Shown one piece after another: positions 33,791 to 42,981 of a stretch of 64,000 bases of DNA. Position 1 is the stretch's first letter. Each line of letters starts with the position of its first letter. The translations under genes and the position numbers were made by a program. The notes under the pieces were generated by a model, which saw only the letters and a program-made list of their open reading frames with translations, had not been told where the DNA came from and did not search any database. Source of the DNA: Algoriphagus taiwanensis (GTDB lineage Bacteria > Bacteroidota > Bacteroidia > Cytophagales > Cyclobacteriaceae); NCBI RefSeq assembly GCF_036245645.1, contig NZ_BTPE01000015.1, positions 33,645 through 97,644 of the forward strand, in the 5' to 3' direction.

Positions 33791-35703
33791 GCCACAGAGC
33801 TTTTGGTGGATTTAGTCAGTCCATGATTGGTCTTTTCCCAATAGAAGGGCTTGGTGACCAACTGTATGAGCCCTTTGTAGGCAGAGATGGAGTGCATAAG
33901 CCAATAAAAAGGGTTGACCAAAGCATAAAGAATCAGCGTGTAGGACCTTCTTCTGAAGACAGCCATCATATTGACATAGATCATCATCAGGTTTCCGATT
34001 ACAAAGTTGAAAATCGAAATCACAACCAGCCAGTTGGGGAAGAAAACACTCACCGAATCCAGAAGGGACTTACTCACAGGAAGGTCATTCCAGAATACCA
34101 AATAATCCAAAAGTCCAGAATGAAGGAATAGGATAAACAGTAAAAACAAGAGAAGTACCGGATAGACCAAGAAAGTGAAAAAAGTACCTCCTATAAAGAA
34201 CTGAAAAGCCATGAATCCCTTCAATCCCACCTTTTTATAGAGCTTAACCGGATGCCTCATGTGGACAAGGAAGGTCTGCATATACCCCTTGATCCAGCGG
34301 GAGCGCTGTCTGATCCAGTTGAAAAAGTCATTGTTGGCTTCCTCGAGAGTGGTCGAATCCAAAACAGTGACTTTGTAGGACTTGGCATAAGCTCTCAGTC
34401 CCAAATCAGCGTCTTCGGTCACGTTGAATCCATCCCAGCCTCCCAGTTCCATCAGTCGGTCAAATCGGAAGTGATTGCTCGTCCCTCCCAAAGGGATCGG
34501 CACATCCAAGCTATCCAATCCGGGAAGCATGTAATCAAACCAATAGGAGTACTCCAGGGTAAATAGCCGAGTAAGAAGATTTTCCTTCTTGTTGAAGTAA
34601 TTCAGGGCACATTGCACAACCACATATTCGTCTGACAGCTTTTGAAAAAGGCTGTAGACGAGCTTTAGCTGCTTGCTGTCCGGGATATCCTCCGCATCGT
34701 AAATGGTCAGATATTTCCCCTTACTGAAATATAAGCCGTAGTTACAGGCTTTGGGCTTAGTCTTTGGCATGGCAGGCGGGACTACCACAGGCTCAAAGAT
34801 GCAAGGGAAATTCATGTTCTTCACCGCCTCATAGGTCATGGAGTCGTCTGACTCAATGAGCAGTTTGACATCCAGTTTTTCGAGTGGATAATCGATACTT
34901 CTGAGGTTCCAGACCAATTTGTGAATCACTTCCGACTCCCGGAATACCGGCAAGAGAATGGTATAAAAGGGCAATTCTTCATCTTTTACCTTAGCCAATT
35001 CAGCCTTGGATATTTTTTGCGAAGTCTCCATCCTCGAGCCATAGAGCGTCAAGAGAAACTTGAAACCTATAGCACAAAAGAGCAGGAAGTTCAAGATCAA
35101 ATTGATCGTAACCGAGGTTCCTACCGGGAAAAAGAAAAAGCACAATATCCCCAAGCCCATCAGGACTCCGATGGCAGTCAATTGGCTTTTGGTAAACGTC
35201 TCGATGGCACAGCTCTCCCTGTCCTGATCGTAAATCCGGAATACGGCCTGATCGAGATAGTCCAGCCCGTAGGTGGTGTGCAACGCCTTCAATACATCCA
35301 AATCCTCCGCCACCTCATATCGGGTTACTTTCTGTTGGAGAAGTTGCTCGATTTGGTTGATATTGATCGCGTCGGAAGGGTCAGAAAGAATTATTTCCAG
35401 CCTGTCCTCATCTTGATAAAGCGGGAAAATCAAGGAGTTTAAAAATAAAGGCAGGTTCTTCTGCACTAGTTCGGCCTTGGGAATAGGGCTCAGAGATGGG
35501 AAGTCAAAGGTGTAAAGCTCGACTCCTTCCTGTTGAAGAGATTCTTTCCATGCTCTTCTGCTCAGAAAGCCATAATTCAATGCAATGCAGAGAAAGCTCT
35601 TGCCCAGTTGCTTTTCCAGACGCTCGATCTGCTCTATGCTCTTACCGCTTAAGTTGGCGTGCTCTTGGAAGAGGGATTTTCTGTAAAATTCTCTGTTGCT
35701 CAT
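33787..35703 (-). CDS. processive GT2 polysaccharide synthase with N-terminal MshEN-like domain
   Basis: This 638-residue protein has three parts. Residues about 15-150 resemble the MshEN/GspE N-terminal domain (LGKSFLCIALNYGFLSRRAW...LQQ), a fold that in other proteins binds cyclic-di-GMP, though the match is loose. Two helices follow (about 172-222). The GT2 domain (about 243-480) has the motifs of processive synthases: DAED (336-339), TEDADLG (TED at 429-431) and QRSRW (466-470). Four or more C-terminal helices would form the export channel. The set of domains recalls NfrB-type synthases, in a different order. It should polymerise a sugar and pass it across the inner membrane. It overlaps both neighbours by four bases. 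Confidence 0.85.
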   Translation of the reverse strand: MSNREFYRKSLFQEHANLSGKSIEQIERLEKQLGKSFLCIALNYGFLSRRAWKESLQQEGVELYTFDFPSLSPIPKAELVQKNLPLFLNSLIFPLYQDEDRLEIILSDPSDAININQIEQLLQQKVTRYEVAEDLDVLKALHTTYGLDYLDQAVFRIYDQDRESCAIETFTKSQLTAIGVLMGLGILCFFFFPVGTSVTINLILNFLLFCAIGFKFLLTLYGSRMETSQKISKAELAKVKDEELPFYTILLPVFRESEVIHKLVWNLRSIDYPLEKLDVKLLIESDDSMTYEAVKNMNFPCIFEPVVVPPAMPKTKPKACNYGLYFSKGKYLTIYDAEDIPDSKQLKLVYSLFQKLSDEYVVVQCALNYFNKKENLLTRLFTLEYSYWFDYMLPGLDSLDVPIPLGGTSNHFRFDRLMELGGWDGFNVTEDADLGLRAYAKSYKVTVLDSTTLEEANNDFFNWIRQRSRWIKGYMQTFLVHMRHPVKLYKKVGLKGFMAFQFFIGGTFFTFLVYPVLLLFLLFILFLHSGLLDYLVFWNDLPVSKSLLDSVSVFFPNWLVVISIFNFVIGNLMMIYVNMMAVFRRRSYTLILYALVNPFYWLMHSISAYKGLIQLVTKPFYWEKTNHGLTKSTKSSVA

Positions 35704-36542
35704 TTTTTGAATTTGATTACGGAGAAAAACTGAAAACCTCTCCCGATCCCGGAGTTCTTATTGTATATATCGTGGAAAAGACCCCCATAAATAGCGAAGT
35801 CAGGGGTGAATTCATACCCCAGATTAATGGCCGCCTTCACCATCCCAAAATCAGAAACCAATTGAAGGTTGTTTTCAAAAAACTCAGCATTGGTACTGTT
35901 TGAAAAGATGCAATCCAACTCGCCCAAGGCAACCAGCTTTTTTGCGAATCGATAACCTTCCGAGGCATACACCCTCAGCTGAAGAGGATCATCCGGGAAA
36001 AAATACCTCAATCCTGCTTCTACTTTGTGGAAGTTATTGGTATCTCCGATCCATGCCGCATTTCCATACAGCATCACTCTTGCCTCCATACCCAATCGGT
36101 CAAATCCTGCATAAGGAAGATTATTGTTTTGGTAGGCAGGGATAAACGCGGTCACCGAGGCCAAAAGATAACTTCGCTCCAATTGCTTGAGATGAAATCT
36201 CAGACCCAATTCCAAATCACCCAAATCGGTGTTTTTTTGAGTCTCATTGGCATCTTTATATTGGTTGAAGAACAGAGGCACCGTGCCGAAAAGATTGATT
36301 TTGTATCCCTTGATGGGAAAACTGAAATAAAGTCTCGGATTGTAGTTTTGAAAAAGGCCATCTTGCTCAAACGGTATCTTATTCCCTGATTTGTCACGGT
36401 AAAAATCCGCCTGATACCGGCTTACGAAAGGAGAAATCAAAGCTTCTCCCCGGTCTTGTTGCCATGGGTTTTGGGCTGAACTTTGGGAAACAAGGCCTCC
36501 CCAAAGCAAGCCAAGGATCAAAAATTGTTTAAGTTCTCGCAT
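35700..36542 (-). CDS. outer-membrane beta-barrel-like protein of the exopolysaccharide operon
   Basis: From this ATG it is a 280-residue protein with a signal peptide (MRELKQFLILGLLWGGLVSQSSAQ). The frame is open 46 codons further upstream, inside the previous gene, but without a secretion signal. The mature part has alternating beta strands with aromatic ends (PRLYFSFPIKGYKINLFGTV, ELGLRFHLKQLERSYLLA, NLGYEFTPDFAIYGGLFHDIY), as in a small outer-membrane barrel. It could be the outer-membrane exit for the polymer or a structural component. Start and stop overlap the neighbouring genes (14 and 4 bases). Confidence 0.72.
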   Translation of the reverse strand: MRELKQFLILGLLWGGLVSQSSAQNPWQQDRGEALISPFVSRYQADFYRDKSGNKIPFEQDGLFQNYNPRLYFSFPIKGYKINLFGTVPLFFNQYKDANETQKNTDLGDLELGLRFHLKQLERSYLLASVTAFIPAYQNNNLPYAGFDRLGMEARVMLYGNAAWIGDTNNFHKVEAGLRYFFPDDPLQLRVYASEGYRFAKKLVALGELDCIFSNSTNAEFFENNLQLVSDFGMVKAAINLGYEFTPDFAIYGGLFHDIYNKNSGIGRGFQFFSVIKFKK

Positions 36543-38136
36543 CTTCAATAGATTTTTTGGCATGTTGGGATTTGATATAAATGTATCGGAGCAAAAGGAA
36601 AAGCCCTGCCAACAATAGCAGGGTAATGTAGATCCTATAGCCCATCCAGAATTGCTCAAATTGGTCTTTTTTGCCCGCACTCAGTCCAAGTGGCTCTTTC
36701 AATCGGATATCAAAAAAGTAATAGTGCTTGGCATCTGCCAGAAGGATATTTCCTGTATTCGAAATGAACTCGTCTTCGAGTCCGTCCACGGCTTCTTTCA
36801 TCGCATCACCTCCAAGAGGGTCATTGACGATGAATAGCATTTTTTGTTCCCTTAGATCCAGGAGCTCCATGCTGCTCAGAGCAACGTTTTCATGACGCTG
36901 AAAAAATCGGCTCAGCTCATCAGACTGATACTCTCTTCCTTGCTCGGTATACCGGAGTTTACTTTGACCTTCGACCAAAGAGGCATAGGCTTGGGGAGTT
37001 TGAGTGATCAGGATCAAATTATCCTCAGTGTCGATGATGGCCCCGGGCTTTTCCAGCCTGATTATTTCAGGGAGATAGAAGGGATAAGATTTATTGGGCC
37101 TGTCGTTGATGAGAAGAATGAGGTCAGCTAAGGCTCCCAACTCAGAAGGAGACAAGTCATAGTCCTGCAGAATCCGGATTGGTTTTCCTTCCATGTTTTT
37201 TGGAAAAGAAGAGAAGGTCATCGGAAACTCATTTCGAAAAGAGGGGGAAATCAGACTGTTTTCCGACTCTATTTCAACTGCCACCGAAGATAAGGATGCC
37301 CTTTCATTCCCTTGAATTAGCTCAAGGGAAAGGTAGGACCCGACCGAAAGAGGGATGGCAGGAATAGTAAATTCAACAGAATACTTCCCTTCTTCTTTCA
37401 CTTGGAAGCTCCGGATAAGGTTGTTGTTTGCCAAAAAGTTGAGATATGCTTCAGTCCCATCCGGATTGGACACATTGAATTGAAGACTTACTTTCCAGTT
37501 TTTGTAAAACCCCTTGGTTAAATAAGTTGGCAAGGTTTTGTTAAAAAGCGTGTTGCCTTCACCAATGGAAAAGGTGGGTATATCGAGTTCACTAAAGGTA
37601 TAGCTCTTTTTCCATTCATAGTCAAAGGCTTCCCTGCTGATAGTTTTTCCCGGTATTTCCCAACCCATTTGCTCGATAAAATCCGAGGCTTGGAAGGGGC
37701 CACCACCTTGGTAAAAGTAATGCACTCTCTGCGCCGAGTCGTCTTCTGCTTTTAGGAAAAGCCATTTTCCTTCAGAGGCAAAAGGAATGAATTTCCTGTT
37801 TTCCAAAAGGGAATCTTTTGGGAATGATTCTCCAATCAGCACCATCGCTTGGTTAGTCTCCTGAAGAGCTTCCTCCCAGGACAGCAGAGAAACAGGTTTG
37901 GACGTAGTTCTACTTGATAAGCTGAGCTGCAGGAGTTCTTGAGGGTATTTTTGTGTCCAAGAATCCGGGACTCCCAGGGCATCAAATTCCTTCGGTATGG
38001 ATGGACGCCGAATGCCTAAAGTATCTGTAAGTGTGTCGCCCCTTTGGGTTAGGAGCGATGGGGACCCAAATACCCAATGAGGAAGCAGGAAAAGTAATAT
38101 TCCCGTGAAGAGGCATAAACTAAAGGACTTCTTCAT
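36529..38136 (-). CDS. BcsB-like periplasmic, membrane-anchored protein
   Basis: This 535-residue protein has a signal peptide (about 1-24), a large periplasmic part of beta-sandwich character, and one C-terminal membrane helix (about 500-522, YRIYITLLLLAGLFLLLRYIY) with a basic tail. This is the topology of BcsB, the periplasmic partner of cellulose synthase. Segments such as WKVSLQFNVSNPDGTEAYLNFLANNNLIRSF and GSYLSLELIQG recall BcsB jellyroll domains. Similarity is structural by eye, not motif-based. Position between the sensor kinase (one-base gap) and the barrel protein supports a role in guiding or binding the polymer. Confidence 0.68.
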   Translation of the reverse strand: MKKSFSLCLFTGILLFLLPHWVFGSPSLLTQRGDTLTDTLGIRRPSIPKEFDALGVPDSWTQKYPQELLQLSLSSRTTSKPVSLLSWEEALQETNQAMVLIGESFPKDSLLENRKFIPFASEGKWLFLKAEDDSAQRVHYFYQGGGPFQASDFIEQMGWEIPGKTISREAFDYEWKKSYTFSELDIPTFSIGEGNTLFNKTLPTYLTKGFYKNWKVSLQFNVSNPDGTEAYLNFLANNNLIRSFQVKEEGKYSVEFTIPAIPLSVGSYLSLELIQGNERASLSSVAVEIESENSLISPSFRNEFPMTFSSFPKNMEGKPIRILQDYDLSPSELGALADLILLINDRPNKSYPFYLPEIIRLEKPGAIIDTEDNLILITQTPQAYASLVEGQSKLRYTEQGREYQSDELSRFFQRHENVALSSMELLDLREQKMLFIVNDPLGGDAMKEAVDGLEDEFISNTGNILLADAKHYYFFDIRLKEPLGLSAGKKDQFEQFWMGYRIYITLLLLAGLFLLLRYIYIKSQHAKKSIEDART

Positions 38137-38137
38137 G

Positions 38138-39484
38138 TCAGGACTGATTTTTCTCGGCTATAGCAGCCTGCTCAAACTCCAATTTGAAAATCACCCCATC
38201 TTCTATTCCTGTCTGGTATTTGAAGTACCCGCCCATCTGCTCTGTCATGCTTTTGGCAATCTGCAAACCCAAACCCTGAGGTGCTGAAAAACTGGAAGTA
38301 AACTGAAAGGAATCCAGGGGTTTGAAAATATAATTCAACTCCCTTGCTGATATTTTGGCAGAGGGGGCAGAAAGCTGGATTCGGATTTGCGAATCAGCCT
38401 GCTCTCCACTGACCAAAATCAAGCTGTCGGGTTTTGACCATAGAATTAGATAATTGAGCAGGTTGACCAAGATATTGTTAAAAATCAGTGCATCTACATA
38501 GATAAAAAGTGGACTTTCTCCACCAATCCAGTTGAGCTCCTGAGCACTTTGATCCAGCTTGGGTTCGAGTTCGTTTTTGATCTTTTTGAAGGAGGACAAA
38601 ACATTGACCCGGGTTTTTGAAATCCGAAGCGCAGTAGGCTGATCTTGATCACGGGAAAAGATATTGTCTGAAAACCGAAGAAGATCATTGCTGACCTCGT
38701 TCAAAAGCTGAATGTAACTTTTGCTTTCTTCAGGATCAGTAGATTCCAAAATGATCTGAGAGAGACCGATGATGTTGTTTACTTTGTTTTTAAGATCGTG
38801 TCGGAGGATTTTTTCTTTTTGATTTTCGATTTTCTTGATTTCCAACACCTCCGCATGTTTGATTTGAAGATCTTGAAGGTCTTTGGCTTGGGTTTTTAAG
38901 ATTTGCTCTCTCTTTAGGTCTCTATCCAGGTTGAGTGCATAATTTTTCTTTCGAGAATCAGGGATAAAAGAGGTCAGGACTAGGGTGAAAAAGAACACGT
39001 ATCCTCCCATTGGAAAAAGTTCATAGAAGCCTTCCCATTCAAAGAAATAGGAGAAGCCAAAGAAAAGCGCAATCGAAAGCAAAACCAGGCTTAAGCTAAA
39101 TGCCCCTCTCCAGACTACCAGATAATTAATTCCTCCTACCACCAATGTCGCCAAAAGAAAATATAGGGTAATCAGGTAGCCGGAGACTTGGTAGACCATG
39201 AAAAAGCAATAGCCTAAAAACAAGCAAGCCATAACCAAAATCATCAGGGAAGGAGATGCGATCTTTCTCCGAAGTAATCCATACCCGCCAAAACCGATGA
39301 AAAGGATAACAGCCTTATAAAAGAGGGTGGTTTGGTAATAATTTTTTACAAGAAAGAATTCCAGGACAAAAAGCCCCAAAGTAAGACTGATAATACTCCA
39401 ATACACATAGTTGGAGATGTCCCAATATTTTTTTTCTAACCTGGAAGAGACTTCCAAGTAATCAGGGGATAGGTGAGCAGACAT
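38138..39484 (-). CDS. membrane sensor histidine kinase, divergent ATPase domain
   Basis: This 448-residue protein has six or seven N-terminal helices (about 25-172), a coiled-coil-like linker (180-222), and a dimerisation/phosphoacceptor motif ILRHDLKNKVNNIIGLSQ with H229. The ATPase domain has an N box (FNNILVNLLNYLI, about 335-347) and a G2 box (QGLGLQIAKSM, 403-412), but the expected DxGxG of the G1 box is replaced by SAPSAKI (372-378). ATP binding may be impaired or the enzyme may be a sensor-only scaffold. No response regulator is encoded nearby. First gene of the exopolysaccharide operon, one base before the BcsB-like gene. Confidence 0.82.
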   Translation of the reverse strand: MSAHLSPDYLEVSSRLEKKYWDISNYVYWSIISLTLGLFVLEFFLVKNYYQTTLFYKAVILFIGFGGYGLLRRKIASPSLMILVMACLFLGYCFFMVYQVSGYLITLYFLLATLVVGGINYLVVWRGAFSLSLVLLSIALFFGFSYFFEWEGFYELFPMGGYVFFFTLVLTSFIPDSRKKNYALNLDRDLKREQILKTQAKDLQDLQIKHAEVLEIKKIENQKEKILRHDLKNKVNNIIGLSQIILESTDPEESKSYIQLLNEVSNDLLRFSDNIFSRDQDQPTALRISKTRVNVLSSFKKIKNELEPKLDQSAQELNWIGGESPLFIYVDALIFNNILVNLLNYLILWSKPDSLILVSGEQADSQIRIQLSAPSAKISARELNYIFKPLDSFQFTSSFSAPQGLGLQIAKSMTEQMGGYFKYQTGIEDGVIFKLEFEQAAIAEKNQS

Positions 39485-39566
39485 GGTGATGAGCTATGGA
39501 TGGACAATTAAAGTTATTAGTATTTTTGAACTCCCAAACGTTAAATCACTAACAAATCCATCAATT

Positions 39567-40589
39567 TTGAGTCCTAAATTCCCAAAATCCTCAAATCTAC
39601 GCCGCTTTTACGCAGTGTGTTTTAGTTTTTGGCTATGCTTGGGACTCTCAAATCTTGCTGCACAAAGTATGCCTTCTGGAATCAATCTGACTGGATATGA
39701 GCGGGTATGGGAAGAGCCAGTCTTTTCCTCAAGGATCACGATCAAGAAAATAAAAGAAGTAAAGAGGGCAGGGTTTGATGCAGTCCGGATTCCCTTGGCT
39801 TTGTCTTACCTCCTCAAGCAGCCCAATTTTGAAAGAGAACTCCGAAAATTAGCTGAGGCCAGCATTCAGCTGGATGTTCAAGTGGTTATTGCCAATTTCA
39901 ATCATGGGCTTTCGGAAGAGGATTTGACTCAAACTATGGAAACTCTATCCCAAAATTGGGAAAGGGTACTTCAAATTTTTCCGGCAAATCAGGGAAACTT
40001 TTATTTTGAACTCGCCAATGAACCTGAACTCAGTCCTGATACTTGGTACAAGGAGGTAAATCGACTGGTTCCTCGACTTCAACAAATCCGAAAAGACATT
40101 CCCTTTATCCTTGGAGCTACGAATTTCAACAGTCTTTTTGAGCTTTCTCGCATGCAACCCTGGTCCTTGGAAGGAGTGATTTACACCTTTCACTATTACG
40201 AACCCTACCTGTTTACTCATCAAGGCACAGCGTGGACGGGGCCGCAAAACAGCACTTTGGACATTCCCTTTCCTTTTAATCCTTCTCTTATGCCCAAAAT
40301 TGATTCCCGAGCCAAAGGAACCCCAGGAGAAGTGAACTATAGAGATTATGAAAAAACCGGAAATTCTATCGCAATCGAGGATAAAATCGGTCAAATCTCC
40401 TCTTGGGCGAGGAGAAATGGGGTTCAGCTTTGGTGCACGGAGTTTGGAGTGACTCAAAACGCGGATGAGATCTCTCGGAAAAACTATCTTGAAGAAGTTC
40501 AAAAGGTGCTAATTCAGCATCAGATCCCTGGATTTGTTTGGGAATGGGAGGGGAACTTTGGAATCAAAAATCTAAAAACTGAAAAGTAA
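39567..40589 (+). CDS. secreted glycoside hydrolase family 5 (endoglucanase-like)
   Basis: This enzyme shows the GH5 (clan GH-A) active-site pattern: acid/base Glu in YFELANEPELS, aromatic HYYEP, and nucleophile Glu in LWCTEFGVTQ. GH5 enzymes cut beta-1,4- and related glucans. The start is uncertain: an ATG at 39483 precedes a long non-signal-like stretch, while the TTG at 39567 yields SPKFPKSSNLRRFYAVCFSF, a good signal peptide ending in LGLSNLAAQS; I chose TTG (340 residues). It is transcribed away from the exopolysaccharide operon, like the cellulase that accompanies many cellulose-synthase loci, and may trim the polymer. It ends one base before truA. Confidence 0.8.
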   Translation: MSPKFPKSSNLRRFYAVCFSFWLCLGLSNLAAQSMPSGINLTGYERVWEEPVFSSRITIKKIKEVKRAGFDAVRIPLALSYLLKQPNFERELRKLAEASIQLDVQVVIANFNHGLSEEDLTQTMETLSQNWERVLQIFPANQGNFYFELANEPELSPDTWYKEVNRLVPRLQQIRKDIPFILGATNFNSLFELSRMQPWSLEGVIYTFHYYEPYLFTHQGTAWTGPQNSTLDIPFPFNPSLMPKIDSRAKGTPGEVNYRDYEKTGNSIAIEDKIGQISSWARRNGVQLWCTEFGVTQNADEISRKNYLEEVQKVLIQHQIPGFVWEWEGNFGIKNLKTEK

Positions 40590-40590
40590 A

Positions 40591-41364
40591 ATGCTCTCCA
40601 GACCCTATTCCTATCTTTTTGAAATCAGCTACTATGGCGCCCGATTTAAGGGGTGGGCCAAGCAAAAAGGTCAGCCGACGGTGGAGGGAAAGTTGGAGCG
40701 GGTCTTTCGTTTTATTTTGGGACATGAGGATTTCCGCTTCATTGGGTCCAGTCGGACCGATTCAGGAGTGAGTTGCAGACAGGGATTTGTTCAGTTGTTC
40801 TTGAGGGAGAAAACCGACTTGGAGACACTTTTGCCAGTACTTAATCTGAATCTATCCGGAGAAATTGTGCTGAATTCAGTACGGGAGGTCCCTCGAGACT
40901 TGAATCTTATTCAGGCTGTTTCTCATAAAACCTACCGCTATTTCTTTGCAGAGGAACATAGCTTCCCGGCTTTTGCTTCTGCCTTTGTTACCCAAGTCCA
41001 TCAGTTCTCTGACTTGGATAAAATGGAGGAAAAAGCCCAAATCTTTGTTGGGAAGCATGATTTTCGGGCATTTTGTAAAGTGACTCCCAACAAAACGGAT
41101 TTTGTAAGGGAGGTTATCGAAGCAAAAGTCTATTTGACCGAAGAGTTTGCCGGGAATTTCTTTCCTGAAAAAGTCTACTGTTTTGAGGTCACCGGAACTG
41201 GCTTTCTGTACAATCAGGTGCGAAAAATGGTTGCTGCGATTTGGCATTTTTCATCCGATGAAATCAAAGAAAGGCTAGCTAATCCCGAAAAAGAATACAA
41301 GCAAGTTCCCACTGCCCCAGCCCATGGATTGGTGCTTTGGGAGACGGTATTGCGGGATTTTTGA
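40591..41364 (+). CDS. truA: tRNA pseudouridine(38-40) synthase TruA
   Basis: This 257-residue enzyme makes pseudouridine at positions 38-40 in the anticodon arm of tRNAs. The catalytic Asp is in GSSRTDSGVSCRQGF (about residue 53). YYGARFKGWAKQKGQPTVEGKLE near the N-terminus, KTYRYFF in the middle and GTGFLYNQVRKMVAAIW at the C-terminal RNA-binding region are also seen. Family members usually have HALGQV after the catalytic motif; here it is SCRQGFVQLF, a modest change. Length is normal (about 245-270). Confidence 0.93.
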   Translation: MLSRPYSYLFEISYYGARFKGWAKQKGQPTVEGKLERVFRFILGHEDFRFIGSSRTDSGVSCRQGFVQLFLREKTDLETLLPVLNLNLSGEIVLNSVREVPRDLNLIQAVSHKTYRYFFAEEHSFPAFASAFVTQVHQFSDLDKMEEKAQIFVGKHDFRAFCKVTPNKTDFVREVIEAKVYLTEEFAGNFFPEKVYCFEVTGTGFLYNQVRKMVAAIWHFSSDEIKERLANPEKEYKQVPTAPAHGLVLWETVLRDF

Positions 41365-41419
41365 TTGGGTTTTGATTTCTAGGGAAATAAAACGCATTTT
41401 CATTAGCAAATCCCGATCT

Positions 41420-42979
41420 ATGAAAAAAGCCTTTCTCTGGAATCCGTTCCATTTATTGTTTGCCTTTCTATTTCTTTCTTCTTGTGCTCCTTCTGAAAAA
41501 GAGGAGGAAAATCAATCATCAAATCCCAATATTCTATTGATCTATTTGGATGATTTGGGCTATGGAGATGTCAGTGCATATCAATCCGGCACCTTGCAAA
41601 CTCCCAATATGGACCGCTTGGCCAATGGTGGTATCCGATTCACTCAGGGATATGCTTCTTCGGCCACTTGTACTCCCAGTAGATATGCGCTTTTGACAGG
41701 GACTTATCCCTGGAGAAATCAGAATGCCAAAATCCTTCCTGGAACTGCCCCTTTGATTATCGATACGGCCCAGATGACTCTTCCCAAGATGCTCAAAAAT
41801 AAAGGCTATCATACCGCTGTGATCGGGAAATGGCATTTAGGTTTGGGTACCGGAGTCGTGGATTGGAACGCTGAAATCGCCCCAAATCCCAATCATGTGG
41901 GTTTTGAGTATTCCCATATTTTGGCAGCGACTCAGGATCGTGTGCCCACAGTTTACATTGAGAATGGCCGAGTAGTCAACTTGGATCCAAATGACCCGAT
42001 TCAGGTGGATTACGATAAAAACTTCGAAGGCGAGCCTACCGGTTTGGATAATCCGGAGTTGCTCACGATGAAGTGGCATCATGGCCATAATAACAGCATT
42101 GTGAATGGGATTCCAAGGATTGGCTTTATGAAAGGTGGAGAGAAGGCCAAGTGGAGCGATATCGATATGGCAGATCATTTTCTGGAAAAAGGGAAAGCTT
42201 ATATCCAGGAAAAGTCAAAGTCGGAGCAGCCATTTTTCCTCTTTTTTCCTATGCAGCAGCCTCACGTGCCAAGGACTCCCCATCCTAGATTTGAAGGGAA
42301 ATCCGGTATGGGTCCAAGGGGAGATGCGATTTTGGAAGCGGATTGGGTGATCGGAGAGCTGCTTAAAACCTTGGAAGAGGAAGGGATTTTGGAAAACACG
42401 CTGATCATTTTTTCCAGTGACAATGGCCCTGTACTGAATGATGGATATTATGATGATGCTGTGGAAAAATTGGGCGATCATACGCCTGCAGGTCCGCTTC
42501 GCGGAGGAAAGTATTCCCTTTTTGAGGCTGGAACGCGTGTTCCTTTTTTGACTTATTGGAAGGGAGAGATTCAACCGGGACTTTCCAATGCGATGGTGAC
42601 TCAGATTGATTTGATGAATTCTTTGGCCGCATTGGTGGGGAGCACAGAAAGTGGTCCAGATAGCGAAAATCTTTTGGATGCTTTCTTGGGTAAAAGTGAT
42701 AAAGGCCGCGAAGCCGTGATTTTGGAGGCTACGAGCAGAACAGCACTTCGAGTTGGAGATTGGGCCATGATTCCTCCATATTCAGGGCTTGCAGTACAAA
42801 AGCAGGTTAATATTGAATTGGGAAATGCCTCGGATTATCAATTGTATAATTTGAGTGAAGATCTAGCGCAGCAAACCAATCTGGCAAGTTCTAATCCTGA
42901 AAAATTGGAGGAAATGAAGCAAATCTATGCCCGGTTGCGAGGAGATAGTGTAAAGGTGGAGCAGTTGGAATTGAAGTGA
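41420..42979 (+). CDS. sulfatase lipoprotein (formylglycine type)
   Basis: This 519-residue sulfatase hydrolyses sulfate esters. It has the CxPSR signature as CTPSR (C84), where the Cys is oxidised to formylglycine by a separate maturase not in this window. It also has metal ligands in LDDLGYGDVS, GKWHLG (catalytic Lys/His), and SSDNGPV. A lipobox (FLFLSSC, C22) follows the signal peptide, so it is predicted to be anchored in the envelope. The frame opens 32 codons earlier inside truA, but the signal peptide begins at this Met. It may act on sulfated algal polysaccharides or glycans, as in marine relatives; the substrate is unknown. Confidence 0.92.
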   Translation: MKKAFLWNPFHLLFAFLFLSSCAPSEKEEENQSSNPNILLIYLDDLGYGDVSAYQSGTLQTPNMDRLANGGIRFTQGYASSATCTPSRYALLTGTYPWRNQNAKILPGTAPLIIDTAQMTLPKMLKNKGYHTAVIGKWHLGLGTGVVDWNAEIAPNPNHVGFEYSHILAATQDRVPTVYIENGRVVNLDPNDPIQVDYDKNFEGEPTGLDNPELLTMKWHHGHNNSIVNGIPRIGFMKGGEKAKWSDIDMADHFLEKGKAYIQEKSKSEQPFFLFFPMQQPHVPRTPHPRFEGKSGMGPRGDAILEADWVIGELLKTLEEEGILENTLIIFSSDNGPVLNDGYYDDAVEKLGDHTPAGPLRGGKYSLFEAGTRVPFLTYWKGEIQPGLSNAMVTQIDLMNSLAALVGSTESGPDSENLLDAFLGKSDKGREAVILEATSRTALRVGDWAMIPPYSGLAVQKQVNIELGNASDYQLYNLSEDLAQQTNLASSNPEKLEEMKQIYARLRGDSVKVEQLELK

Positions 42980-42981
42980 TT

